From: Planctomycetales bacterium
GTDB taxonomy: Bacteria; Planctomycetota; Planctomycetia; Pirellulales; Thermoguttaceae
DNA: 8,346 bases
Direction: 5' to 3'
Assembly (NCBI GenBank): GCA_007122045.1
Contig: SKJM01000717.1
Span: 1 to 8,346, forward strand
A program made the position numbers and the translations under genes. Positions 1 through 7,700 of the stretch are shown piece by piece. The notes below the pieces were generated by a model. It saw only the letters and a list, made by a program, of their open reading frames with translations. It had not been told where the DNA came from and ran no database searches. The first letter of the stretch is position 1; each line of letters starts with the position of its first letter.

Positions 1-56
1 CCCACGAGCCCCCGCAACCTCCCCCGCCACCGCCGCCGATCGACGAGATCGACTAA
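1..56 (+). CDS. C-terminal end of an unidentified protein (5' partial)
   Basis: Reading from base 3, the frame gives HEPPQPPPPPPPIDEID and then TAA at 54-56. A run of seven prolines followed by an acidic IDEID tail looks like a disordered C-terminus of a larger protein that begins before the window. Only 17 residues are visible, so no function can be given. The next gene (ending at 271) is on the opposite strand, so the two genes converge on the palindromic repeat at 63-181. The other two forward frames read through here without a stop at a sensible place, but such a short low-complexity stretch cannot prove coding. Confidence 0.5.
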   Translation, partial: HEPPQPPPPPPPIDEID

Positions 57-62
57 GGCCGT

Positions 63-181
63 GCAAAACAATAAGCTACCGCGGCGCGAGGCGTGGGATA
101 GGCTTCCAGCCTGTCGATTTCCGCTGACAGGCTGGCGGCCTATCCCACACTTGGCGCCGTGGTAGTTCTCTATTGTTTTGC
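63..181. repeat. 119-bp imperfect palindrome (MITE- or REP-like element)
   Basis: The left arm (63-115) and right arm (126-181) are imperfect reverse complements around a 10-base loop (116-125). The outer ends match over 11 bases (GCAAAACAATA at 63-73, TATTGTTTTGC at 171-181). The inner stem matches over 10 bases (CCAGCCTGTC at 106-115, GACAGGCTGG at 126-135). Between them GGGATAGGC pairs with GCCTATCCC, and a GCGGCGC-like block also pairs, with a few mismatches and small indels. No transposase gene and no obvious target-site duplication is seen. The element lies between convergent genes, where REP- or MITE-type elements often accumulate. There is no T-run after the stem, so it is not a classic terminator, although the transcript would fold strongly and could stop or protect transcripts from both sides. 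The arms are seen directly; the mobile origin is inferred. Confidence 0.75.
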
Positions 182-270
182 TCGGCGTAAGGCGGCGGAA
201 AGACACCGTGCCCAACGTTTCGGCCACGACGATTATTCGCGCGCTGCGTTAGATCGATGCCGCCCTCCCA

Positions 271-1257
271 CTATGGGTCTTCCGCTTCTACGCCCTCGAT
301 CATTTCCACTTCCATCCGCTGGCCCCCCGTCTTCGGACTGGTTCTAAGTGTTCCCCTCACAATGACCCGCCTGTCCAACAGGCTCTTCACATCGTCTTCG
401 TCGGGCTCGGCATATTCGCAGGTCAAGTCGGGGACCGACTCAGGGCGTTCCCTGAGAACAAACGTGTTCGTGTCCAGGTCCACTTCGCGAATGACGCCGT
501 CTACCGACGTGACCTGCTCTGCGGCAGTAATGCGAAGGATCGCATCCCGGAGCCGGGTCCGAGCGTCACGTGTAATGCGATAGCTGTTTTGCGCGCCCAT
601 CGCCCGTCCACTCAAAGTGATAGCCTCCAATCCGCCTCGCTGCGAAGGAGCCATCCTTTGAATGGCGCTTAGGACCGTGTGACGCAGCCCTTCCGGGATA
701 TCTTCTGCAGCGGCGCTTCCTGCGGCAAATGCAAAGCCTTGCTTTAGCAGTTTCATAACCTCATCGAAGGTTGCTCGTTCGTCCGTCTCCAGCAACGCAT
801 CGCCCAGGGAAGGCGGTTCACCGAGATACACCTTCACGGTGCCGTGGCCCAAGCCGGCCAGAGACAGGTTACACAATTGCTCGATCCACCGGCCGCGCCG
901 ACCGGCGGTGCGCGGAGGACGTCCGGTCGAATCGATGCCTTCTGTCACCGCCTGAAGTCCGCGAAGCACTGCGTCGACCGTGCGCGTCACAAGGCTCGCT
1001 GGAACAGCCCCCAGTTCGATGTTGCGCCCCTCAAGGCCCATCACCAGTTCAGCCTGTGCTTCGGCGACCGCTTGAAGACCAAGATACGCATCGATTTCTG
1101 AACGCAAGTTATGGATCATCTCCACGTAACTGTCAGCCATTAAGAGAAAGCGACTCTCATTCGCCGGTCGAACGCCATCACGAATCGCCTTCAGGGCGTC
1201 CTCAACTCGTTGCAGTTGACCTCGCACGAATGCCAGTTCTTCATCGCTTTGAATCAT
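271..1257 (-). CDS. Unknown protein translationally coupled to the nucleotidyltransferase
   Basis: This is a 328-residue soluble protein with no signal peptide or membrane segment. I do not recognise a named family. Residues 4-60 are helical and charged, with a SRFLLMADSYVEMIHNLR segment and an EIDAYLGL end that look like a coiled-coil or dimerisation region. Residues 80-150 contain a second helical segment and a short beta-like stretch (GHGTVKVYLGEPP). Residues 160-245 are mainly helical. Residues 252-322 look like a small beta-barrel (IREVDLDTNTFVLRE, then RRVIVRGTL, then MEVEMIEG), possibly OB-like. The open frame extends upstream to 1350, but the start at 1257 is preferred: its ATG overlaps the stop of the upstream gene by one base (TGATG) and a GAGGA ribosome site sits 7 bases before it. 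The one-base overlap implies coupled synthesis with the nucleotidyltransferase-like protein, so the two are probably partners. A role as antitoxin, toxin or effector is inference only. Confidence 0.8.
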   Translation of the reverse strand: MIQSDEELAFVRGQLQRVEDALKAIRDGVRPANESRFLLMADSYVEMIHNLRSEIDAYLGLQAVAEAQAELVMGLEGRNIELGAVPASLVTRTVDAVLRGLQAVTEGIDSTGRPPRTAGRRGRWIEQLCNLSLAGLGHGTVKVYLGEPPSLGDALLETDERATFDEVMKLLKQGFAFAAGSAAAEDIPEGLRHTVLSAIQRMAPSQRGGLEAITLSGRAMGAQNSYRITRDARTRLRDAILRITAAEQVTSVDGVIREVDLDTNTFVLRERPESVPDLTCEYAEPDEDDVKSLLDRRVIVRGTLRTSPKTGGQRMEVEMIEGVEAEDP

Positions 1258-1736
1258 CACACAATCCTCACAATCCCTTTTTGAAGCCCGAGGGGAAACC
1301 CAAAGCGTTCGTTCCATTTCGGGTTCACCTGAATGAAGAAATCGGTCCAACGGGCGTATTCAGGCGACCCGTGCCGGACGGGAAACACGTCAAAGCCGAA
1401 CCTGCGTCTTACCTGTCTCTTGGACATGAGGTTGTATTCGAACGGTTGAAGGTCGGCGGCCATATCCCAACCGGGCGGCATTACGAGAATGATGTCGATG
1501 TCGTCTGGCTCATCCACCTTTTTCATGACGAAGCTTCCGTCTATGATGACCTCCGCCTTCCACCCGGCTTGCCTGACTTCGCCCAGGTACTCCTTCAGCT
1601 TTCGAAGGAGAGCAGGGCGGCAGTCGGAACGCTGAAATACCCCGTACAGCCGTTCGACCTCCTCGATCGTTGCAGTGTGAACGCCTGGCGGGAGATGCCC
1701 GTACTCGTCGGTCTCGGGTAGGGGTACTCTTGCCAT
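1257..1736 (-). CDS. Nucleotidyltransferase-fold protein, DUF6932-like
   Basis: This 159-residue cytoplasmic protein carries the polymerase-beta-type nucleotidyltransferase signature. G67-S68 is followed after ten residues by D79-I80-D81, and a third acidic residue, D116, sits in FGFDVFPV. All three expected metal-binding carboxylates are therefore present, so it may be active, transferring a nucleotide to a protein or RNA. The N-terminal LPPGVHTATIEEVE and the C-terminal KGIVRI match my memory of the DUF6932 family, which I could not check. The start at 1736 (ATG) is chosen because PLPETDEYGHLPPGVH then lies at the extreme N-terminus, as expected for the family. A GTG at 1796 would add 20 residues. 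The ribosome site at either start is weak. It is the first gene of a two-gene unit and its stop overlaps the next start. Such small nucleotidyltransferases often occur in toxin-antitoxin pairs (for example MNT/HEPN), but the partner here lacks a visible HEPN RX4-6H motif, so that role is only a possibility. Confidence 0.82.
   Translation of the reverse strand: MARVPLPETDEYGHLPPGVHTATIEEVERLYGVFQRSDCRPALLRKLKEYLGEVRQAGWKAEVIIDGSFVMKKVDEPDDIDIILVMPPGWDMAADLQPFEYNLMSKRQVRRRFGFDVFPVRHGSPEYARWTDFFIQVNPKWNERFGFPLGLQKGIVRIV
1265..1269 (-). promoter_or_regulatory. Ribosome binding site for the coupled downstream gene
   Basis: GAGGA on the reverse strand lies 7 bases before the ATG at 1257, inside the final codons of the upstream nucleotidyltransferase gene. 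This placement selects the 1257 start over the longer open frame beginning at 1350 and supports reinitiation across the TGATG overlap. Confidence 0.7.
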
Positions 1737-1859
1737 GATATCTCGCGACCTGTGTGGTTCAACAACCGAAACTCGATCAGACCCGGACCTTGACACCCCC
1801 TGGGGGACCTGTTCGGCCGACGACCGATCTTGTAGCGGCCCGAGGGCAAGACTTCACGC

Positions 1860-1918
1860 AGCCCACCCGGAACCGTGTTTATCATACAGGATCGGTGGGC
1901 TAACGTCAAGGACCGATC
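1860..1918. repeat. Two overlapping short inverted repeats
   Basis: AGCCCACC at 1860-1867 is the exact reverse complement of GGTGGGCT at 1894-1901. Within the same stretch, GATCGGT at 1890-1896 matches ACCGATC at 1912-1918. The arms overlap, so the two stems exclude each other in one transcript. They lie just past the stop of the HEAT-repeat gene (1926) and about 120 bases before the start of the nucleotidyltransferase gene, both on the reverse strand. They could form a weak terminator or a switch between the two units. There is no T-tract, and arms of this length are not rare at this base composition. Confidence 0.35.
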
Positions 1919-1925
1919 GCGGCCG

Positions 1926-3215
1926 TCACCGCCTATAATGCCCGTCCAACCGCCGCGCCACGCGCTGCACGGCCGGGTCGGAATCTTCGCGGGCCATTTG
2001 GCGAATGCGGGCGTGCAGCGCGGGGTCGGCCGTGGTGGCCATCAGCCCGATGGCCGTCCGCCGAACCCGGGCGTCGGGGTCGCGGCTGAGCCATAACAGC
2101 CACGGCACCGGGTCGATGCTGGTCAGCTTCGGCAGGGTGCGGGCCAGCTCGATGCGCACGTCGGGGGCGGGGTCGAACAGCCGCCGGGCCAGCTCGAGGT
2201 GGACGTCGGTGAAGCCGCGGCGGCGCAGCGCGCCTTCCGCCCGACCGGCAACCGTCGCATCGGCCGCGTGAACCCATCGCATGAGCACGTCGGTTTCCAT
2301 CGCGTCGAACTCACCGTCGGGCGCCGGCTCGCCCGCCGCGGCATCGGCGATGCCCGCCGGCAGTTCCGGCGGTCGGGGGGCGAGGGGGAGCGATTCCGTT
2401 GCCGACAACGGCCGCACGCCGTCGGGCAGCAACGGACCGCCGGGCGTAACCATGAGGGGTGCCGGCTCGCCATTCTCCGAACAGGGTACCGGCTCGGCGG
2501 CGCGACGGCGCCCTTCGGCCGTCCTCTTGCCGGCCGGTTCCCTTGCAAGGCCGGGCAACGGCAGGGTCTCCATCGGCAGGCCCCCGCCCGGCAGGGACCG
2601 CACCACGGACGGCATCTCGGGCGTTTCCAGCGGTGGATGGCCGGGGTCCGGCGGGGCGCCGTCGAAGGCGCCCTCGTGCTCGAAAGGGGTCCTGCCCGCG
2701 GAAACCGCCGCCAGAGAGGCCGCCGCCCGATTGGAAGCCGCGTAGTCGAATACGCGGTCGCAGTGGGCGATCACTTCAATCCGGTCGGGGCCGTGGGAGT
2801 CGGGCAGCCAGCGGAGGACCTCGGTGGCCAGATCGGCCGCGTCGCGGCGGGCGGCCGGCCCGAACTGCTCGGCGCCCTCGGCCAGCGCTTCGGCCAGTAC
2901 CGCCAGGTTCCGAGTGACGGCCGGGGCGGTCAGTCCCTCCCAGCGTTCCAGTTCGGCCCAAAGGGCCTGGCGCGCCGCGGTGGCGGTTACTTCCCGCTTT
3001 GAGCCCAGCGCGTCGACCAGTGCCCGAATGCCCGGCCTGCCGAGCTGCGCCATCTGCGAGGCAAGGGCCTCTGCCCGGCCTGCCGGCGCATCGTCGAGTT
3101 GCCGGCGCCAGCGGTTGGCGGCCAGGCCGGCGAACGGCCCGCGAAGCGACCATGCCAGCATTGCCAGCATTGCCATGGCTGCCAGCACCAGCATTGGGCT
3201 GCGGAAGGGGCGCAC
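1926..3215 (-). CDS. Membrane-anchored HEAT-repeat protein
   Basis: The protein has 429 residues from the chosen start. Residues 8-27 (MLVLAAMAMLAMLAWSLRG) form one hydrophobic segment after a short basic stretch, so it is probably anchored in the membrane. Residues 35-150 are helical, including QLGRPGIRALVDALGSK, which resembles a HEAT unit. Residues about 165-300 are rich in proline and glycine and look like a flexible linker. Residues 306-425 hold HEAT-like helical pairs marked by DPAPDVRIELARTL, DPDARVRRTAIGLM and DSDPAVQRVARRL. HEAT repeats are protein-binding scaffolds with no reaction of their own. The open frame runs back to 3434, but that start would overlap the divergent gene at 3399 and add Cys/Arg-rich sequence unlike a real N-terminus. 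The GTG at 3215 has AGGA 9 bases upstream; the ATG at 3194 is the main alternative and lacks a good site. It probably works with the divergent secreted protein, which is inferred from position only. Confidence 0.8.
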   Translation of the reverse strand: MRPFRSPMLVLAAMAMLAMLAWSLRGPFAGLAANRWRRQLDDAPAGRAEALASQMAQLGRPGIRALVDALGSKREVTATAARQALWAELERWEGLTAPAVTRNLAVLAEALAEGAEQFGPAARRDAADLATEVLRWLPDSHGPDRIEVIAHCDRVFDYAASNRAAASLAAVSAGRTPFEHEGAFDGAPPDPGHPPLETPEMPSVVRSLPGGGLPMETLPLPGLAREPAGKRTAEGRRRAAEPVPCSENGEPAPLMVTPGGPLLPDGVRPLSATESLPLAPRPPELPAGIADAAAGEPAPDGEFDAMETDVLMRWVHAADATVAGRAEGALRRRGFTDVHLELARRLFDPAPDVRIELARTLPKLTSIDPVPWLLWLSRDPDARVRRTAIGLMATTADPALHARIRQMAREDSDPAVQRVARRLDGHYRR

Positions 3216-3398
3216 GGCTCGGAATCCTGCAAGGTGTTGAAGTAACCGTTTCCAGGACGATTCTCGGCATTTGCGGCGTGTTCCACAAGACCGCTTTTGG
3301 GGCGTGCATACTTTGACTGACCTGAACACCCTTCCCAAGCCGAAGAAACCATAGCACCGGCACAACCGGCGGCACGAAACGAGCAATGGGGGGCTCTC
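3216..3398. promoter_or_regulatory. Divergent control region between the HEAT-repeat and secreted-protein genes
   Basis: About 183 bases separate the two divergent starts, so both promoters should lie here. A forward TTGACT at 3313-3318 resembles a -35 box, but no good -10 box is found 16-18 bases after it. No clear operator palindrome is seen. The forward gene has a G-run (3388-3393) 5 bases before its ATG at 3399 as a plausible ribosome site. The region is identified from gene direction, not from a convincing promoter sequence. Confidence 0.45.
3225..3228 (-). promoter_or_regulatory. Ribosome binding site supporting a GTG start
   Basis: AGGA on the reverse strand lies 9 bases before the GTG at 3215. 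The neighbouring ATG at 3194 is preceded by GCGCCCCTTCCGCAGCCC, with no purine-rich site, so this short motif is the reason for preferring GTG as the start of the HEAT-repeat gene. Confidence 0.45.
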
Positions 3399-4325
3399 AT
3401 GACGACGTTGCATCAATCGGGTGCCTACGGGCACTGTTGGTCGTATTCCTGGCCGGGCGCGGTTCGCCGGTACGTGATCCTGGCCGCGATCGGGGCAAGC
3501 TGCTTGCTTGGGGGCTTGGGGTCAGCCCGGGCAGACTCGTTCCTCCGGCGGCAGCCCGACCCCCGCGCGGCCACCACCAGCGAGGCCGCCCGCCGCGACG
3601 CCATCGCCTCGATTCCGTTCGAGCACCTCGACCGTGACGGCCGCGCCAAGGTGACCGAGGTGCTGCACGACGCGGCGGCGTTTCGGCGTCTACCGACCCA
3701 AGTGATCGATTGCGATCCCCACCTGTTCCTCTTCCTGGTGCGGCATCCCGACGTGGCGGTCAATATCTGGCAGGTCCTCGAGATTTCCAACCTGGAACTC
3801 CGCCAGATCGATTCCAACCGATTCGAACTGAAGGAACCGACCGGTACGCGACTCCAGGCCGAGTTCCTGTACCAAAATCCGGAAATCCACGTGGTCTACG
3901 GCGAGGGCGTGTACGTCGGGCCGATCATGGGCCGGCCGGTCCACGGGCGATTTCTGCTGGTCCTGCGCACCGGCTACGTGCACGAGACCAACGGGCGCCA
4001 CTACGTGACCGCCCGCCTCGATAGCTTCGTGCAAATGCATGACCGCGCGCCGGAGTTGATCACGAAGCTGCTGCAACCCCTGGCGGGCAGGACGGCCGAT
4101 TTCAACTTCACCCAGATCGTCGCGTTCGCCGGCAGTCTGTCGCGCACCGCCGAAGTGAACCACCGCGGCGTGCAGCGGCTGGCCGGCCAGCTTGCCGGTG
4201 TGCAGCCTGAACTGCGCGTCAAGCTTGCCGAACTGGCGGCCGACATCGCGAGGAACACGCACGGGCAATCGGCGTCGAACGTCACGGGAACCTCGGTGCT
4301 GACCAGTCACGAATCTGCACATTGA
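3399..4325 (+). CDS. Secreted protein of a planctomycete family of unknown function
   Basis: The protein has 308 residues. A basic stretch (AVRRY, 21-25) is followed by a hydrophobic core (VILAAIGASCLLGGLG, 26-41) and a likely signal peptidase I site after SARA (residue 45), so export is expected. The mature part starts with a basic, Asp/Ala-rich stretch and then a conserved-looking core. FRRLPTQVIDCDPHLFLFLVR is at about 95-115, VNIWQVLEISNLELRQI at 121-137, and the beta-rich HVVYGEGVYVGPIMGRPVHG at 164-183. The last 100 residues are helical (TADFNFTQIVAFAGSLS, then GVQRLAGQLAGVQPELR). I recall similar proteins in planctomycete genomes annotated only as hypothetical. I see no catalytic motif. 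The start at 3399 gives a proper signal peptide; a GTG at 3475 would remove its basic part. It diverges from the HEAT-repeat gene, which suggests shared control. Confidence 0.85.
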   Translation: MTTLHQSGAYGHCWSYSWPGAVRRYVILAAIGASCLLGGLGSARADSFLRRQPDPRAATTSEAARRDAIASIPFEHLDRDGRAKVTEVLHDAAAFRRLPTQVIDCDPHLFLFLVRHPDVAVNIWQVLEISNLELRQIDSNRFELKEPTGTRLQAEFLYQNPEIHVVYGEGVYVGPIMGRPVHGRFLLVLRTGYVHETNGRHYVTARLDSFVQMHDRAPELITKLLQPLAGRTADFNFTQIVAFAGSLSRTAEVNHRGVQRLAGQLAGVQPELRVKLAELAADIARNTHGQSASNVTGTSVLTSHESAH

Positions 4326-4467
4326 AGCAGCGCGCGTGGCGCCAGCCGCTCGCCTCGCCGCGGGAGGGACACGCGAGCGTCCGCCAATCGGCCGGCGCGA
4401 ATGAGCCGGCTACCGGCGGACCGGGGGCATTCCTGGCGCTGGTAGTCATCCGGGCGAAATTTCTTGC

Positions 4468-4483
4468 TTGCCCGGCCGGGCAA
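4468..4483. repeat. Perfect 16-bp palindrome
   Basis: TTGCCCGGCCGGGCAA reads the same on both strands, with no spacer. It lies about 300 bases before the large exported-protein gene. A perfect palindrome of this length could bind a dimeric regulator, but GC-rich sequence makes palindromes more likely and no second copy is seen in the window. Confidence 0.5.
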
Positions 4484-4520
4484 TCGGGCGCGTGCGGCGT
4501 TCGGGCGCCGGGAGTTTGGG

Positions 4521-4538
4521 CCTTCGGATGCCCGAAGG
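4521..4538. repeat. Hairpin with 7-bp stem and 4-base loop
   Basis: CCTTCGG and CCGAAGG enclose the loop ATGC. The stem is perfect, but the following bases are ACATACCCC rather than a T-run, so it is not a standard intrinsic terminator for the gene ending at 4325. It could be a leader structure or part of a control region. Confidence 0.45.
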
Positions 4539-4626
4539 ACATACCCCCCCAATCTAAGCGCCAGTTAATTCCGCAAATTCTTATTGGCCCTGCCAGCCCA
4601 AAACGGGCCCGGGCGGACGTCCCAGC

Positions 4627-4655
4627 TTGTAAACGAGTCTCCGGCTTATTACACT
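4627..4655 (+). promoter_or_regulatory. Candidate sigma-70-type promoter for the large exported-protein gene
   Basis: TTGTAA (4627-4632) and TACACT (4650-4655) are separated by 17 bases. Each matches four of six consensus positions. It would give a leader of roughly 110 bases before the ATG at 4775. The match is weak and is reported because spacing and position are right. Confidence 0.25.
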
Positions 4656-4761
4656 TGGGTCATCTACGCTACCGTTGCCGGCGCGCGGATCAGTTGGCCG
4701 CGTGAAACGCCGGAATGAATCGCCCAACGCCGATTATCAGCAAGGGTCACGTCTACTGCGG

Positions 4762-4766
4762 GGAGG
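4762..4766 (+). promoter_or_regulatory. Strong ribosome binding site of the large exported-protein gene
   Basis: GGAGG lies 8 bases before the ATG at 4775, within GGGGAGGAAAAAGCC. It fixes the start so that the planctomycete export motif falls at residues 30-42, as usual for this protein class. Confidence 0.8.
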
Positions 4767-4774
4767 AAAAAGCC

Positions 4775-7700
4775 ATGTGGAGTACGCTTCCGAGAACTGC
4801 TGCGCGCTGCCGGCCCCGTCGGCACGAACCATCCAGTCGCAATCTCCTGTATCATCGCCGGCTTCTGTTCGAGCCGCTGGAAGACCGGCGCGTGCTGTCG
4901 ATCATCGGGCCGCAGGTCGACCTGTTCGGCGCCTCCCCCGCCCTGTTTGTGGAGAACCAGGGCCAGTGGGCTGACGAACAGGTCCGATTCCTGCACCAGG
5001 GCGACGGCGCCAACGTGGCGATGACCGAAGCCGGCATGGTATTCGAGGTGTTCCGGCGCGAACTGGTCGAAGGCGCCGAAGCGGAACAGCCCGAATCGGC
5101 GATACCGGAGGCCGCCCCACGGCCGGACGACCATCGTACCGAAACGCTGCAGTTCTCGGTCGGCTTTGTAGACGCCGCTATGGTGGCGCCCGCCGGCCGG
5201 GAGCCGTCGCCGGCCCAATTCAACTACCTGCTCGGTCCGCAAGACGCCTGGCGCACCGAGGTGCCCGCCTACGAGATGGTGGCGTTCGAGGGGCTGTACG
5301 AGGGCATCGACCTGCACGCCCGCGGCCTGCGCAGCAGCCTGAAATACGAGTTCCACGTCGCCCCAGGGGCCGACTGGGCGCAAATTGCCGTGCGTTACGA
5401 CGGCATCGCGGGCCTGTCGCTCGCCGGCGACGGTTCACTGGCGGTCGACCTCGGCAGCGATTGGGGAGAGCTGACCGATGACGCGCCGTACATTTACCAG
5501 GTGATCGACGGGCAGGAGGTCGAGGTCGCCGGCCGGTTCGAGCTGGTCGATTCGCTCACGTACAGCTTCGTCATCAGTGGCGACTATGACGCCGCCGAGC
5601 CGCTGATCGTCGACCCGGACCTCGCGTGGCTCACCTTCCTGGGCGGGAGCGGAGACGAGGCAGGCAACGGTATTGCGCTGGACGATTTCGGCAACGTTTT
5701 CGTGGCGGGGTATTCCACTACATCCGGCCTGGCCACGCCGGACGCCTATCAAACCCCGCACGACGGCTCGATGAACGCCTTTGTGGCCAAGCTCGATCCG
5801 GGCGGCAGCAGCCTTGTGTACTTCACCTACCTGGGCGGAAGCGGCAATGACAGGGCTCGCGCCGTCGCGGTCGACGGCTCGGGCAATGCCTACCTGACCG
5901 GGGTCGCGCGGTCGGACGACCTGGCCACGCCGGGGGCCCACCAGGAATTGCGCGGCGAGGGCGAACGCGACGCTTTCGTGGCGAAGCTAGACCCCAGCGG
6001 CAGTAGCCTTCTGTACTTCACCTACCTCGGCGGAGACGGATATGAGGAGGGTCGCGCCCTTGCAGTGGACGGTGCGGGCCATGCCTACGTGACGGGGACT
6101 GCCCAGTCGGACGGCCTGGCCACCGCCGGGGCCTACCGGGAAGCGCGCGCCGGCGGCGACGGCGACGCGTTCGTGGCCAAGCTCGACCCCGGCGGCAGCC
6201 TCGTGTACTTTACCTATCTGGGCGGAAGCGGCGTCGACGATGGACACGGCATTGCAATCGACCCCTCCGGCAACGCTTACGTGACGGGATACACCACTTC
6301 GACCAGCGGCCTGGCCACGCCCGGGGCCTACCAGCAAACGCACCAAGGCTTGTACGACGCCTTCGTGGCCAAGCTCGATCCCAACGGCGGCAGCCTTTTG
6401 TACTTCACCTACTTGGGCGGAAGCGGCAACGACTACGGTTACGGCCTCGCGGTGGACGCGCTGGGCAATGCCTACGTTACGGGAGCAACCTGGTCCGACA
6501 ACCTGGGCACCGAAGGCGCCTACCAAGGGTTCCACGGCGGCGGCGCCGACGCTTTCGTGGCCAAGCTCGACCCCACCGGCGGGGACCTTCTCTATTGGAC
6601 CTACCTGGGCGGCAACGGGCATGACCATGGCAACGGAATCGTGGTGGATGCCTCCGGGAACGTCCACCTGACGGGGGCCACGGCGTCGGACAATCTGGCC
6701 AGCAACGGTGCCAATCAAGCCACGCGCGGCGGCGGCGCCCGCGATGCCTTTGTGGCGAAACTCGACCCAGACGGCCACGACCTCTTGTACTTCACCTACC
6801 TGGGCGGAAGCGGAGCCGATTACGGCCAGGGCATCGCGGTGGACGCCTCGGGCAACGCCTATGTGACCGGAAGGACGCAATCGACCACGTTGGCCAACCC
6901 CGCGGTCCAGCACGGAACACACGGCGGCTCGGACGATGTCTTCGTCGCCAAGCTCGCTTACCCCTCGAACAACGACCCGGTCGAGCCAGCATGGCAACCG
7001 ACCGGTTACGAGCAGTACTTGCTGGAATTGATCAACCGGGGCCGGCTCGACCCCTCCGCCGAGGCGGCACGGTACGGGATCGACCTGAACGAGGGTCTTC
7101 AGCCGGGAACCATCTCGACGGCGCCGAAGCAACCGCTGGCGTTCTCGCCCTACCTGATCGCCGCGGCACGCAACCACAGCGAGTGGATGCTGGGGGCCGA
7201 CACCTTCAGCCACACGGGCGAAGGGGGCTCTTCGCCGGGCGACCGGATGCAGGCCGCCGGATACCTGTTCGTGCCGCCTTGGGCCTGGGGCGAGAACATC
7301 GCCTGGCAGGGTACGTCCGGCACCGTCGACCCAACCCAATTCACCGCCGACATCCACGCAGGACTATACGGCAGCCCCGATCATCGCGCCAACCAAATGG
7401 ACGACGCGTTTCGAGAGGTCGGCGTCGGCCTGGCCGAGGGCCCCTTCACGCCGGGCGATACGACGTCGAACGCCCTGATCGCCACCGAGAAATTCGCTCA
7501 CTCCGGAACCGCCGTATTCCTCACCGGCGTGGTCTACGACGACACGCTGGTCCTGCCCGACCAGTTCTACACGCCCGGCGAGGGCCTTGCCGGCGTCGCG
7601 ATCGAAGCGGTCCGGGATGCCGACGGCCAGGTTTTTTTCACCGAAACCTGGGCTTCCGGCGGATATACGCTGCCGATGCCGAGCGGAACGTATACGGTTA

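Larger units (their letters stand above)
4326..4774. other. Non-coding interval with palindromes and a weak promoter
   Basis: This 449-base stretch has no convincing gene. The short open frames in it lack ribosome sites and recognisable protein sequence. The first 200 bases are very GC-rich with several short inverted repeats, such as GCCGG-cta-CCGGC. A 16-bp perfect palindrome lies at 4468-4483 and a hairpin at 4521-4538. From about 4550 the sequence becomes more AT-rich (CCAATCTAAG at 4549-4558, loosely mirrored by CTTATTGG at 4580-4587), which suits a promoter or leader region for the large gene starting at 4775. Confidence 0.6.

Noticed and set aside
182..270. A possible extra gene or target-site duplication beside the palindrome
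   Set aside because: No frame has coding signals, and the bases flanking the palindrome show no convincing direct repeat.
771..1721. A 316-residue forward open frame opposite the nucleotidyltransferase pair
   Set aside because: It runs antisense to two genes with clear protein motifs, a TGATG overlap and a ribosome site. Its protein has no recognisable domain and an irregular composition.
1934..1939. TATAAT resembling a -10 box
   Set aside because: It lies in the last codons of the reverse HEAT-repeat gene, has no -35 partner at proper spacing, and no forward gene follows.
2199..3002. Forward open frames of up to 267 residues across 2005-3240
   Set aside because: They lie antisense to the HEAT-repeat gene, whose protein shows a membrane segment and repeats. 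Long antisense frames are expected in GC-rich DNA.
4322..4705. A 127-residue forward open frame and two reverse frames in the interval after 4325
   Set aside because: There is no ribosome site, no recognisable domain, and the composition is irregular. The first overlaps the previous stop only by chance.
5627..6961. Alternating 192/195-base repeat periods, suggesting a two-repeat duplication unit
   Set aside because: The one-residue indels fall at different places in different units (before AFVAKL, in the TSTSG loop, and at DPGGSL), so the alternation is coincidental and not a higher-order duplication.
5987..7357. A 456-residue reverse-strand open frame over the SBBP region
   Set aside because: It is the complement of the repeated codons of the large forward gene. 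Its repeated VGEVQKAA/ELGHEG pattern mirrors the SBBP repeats, and it lacks a credible start signal. The 5435-5941 and 7364-8296 reverse frames are rejected for the same reason.
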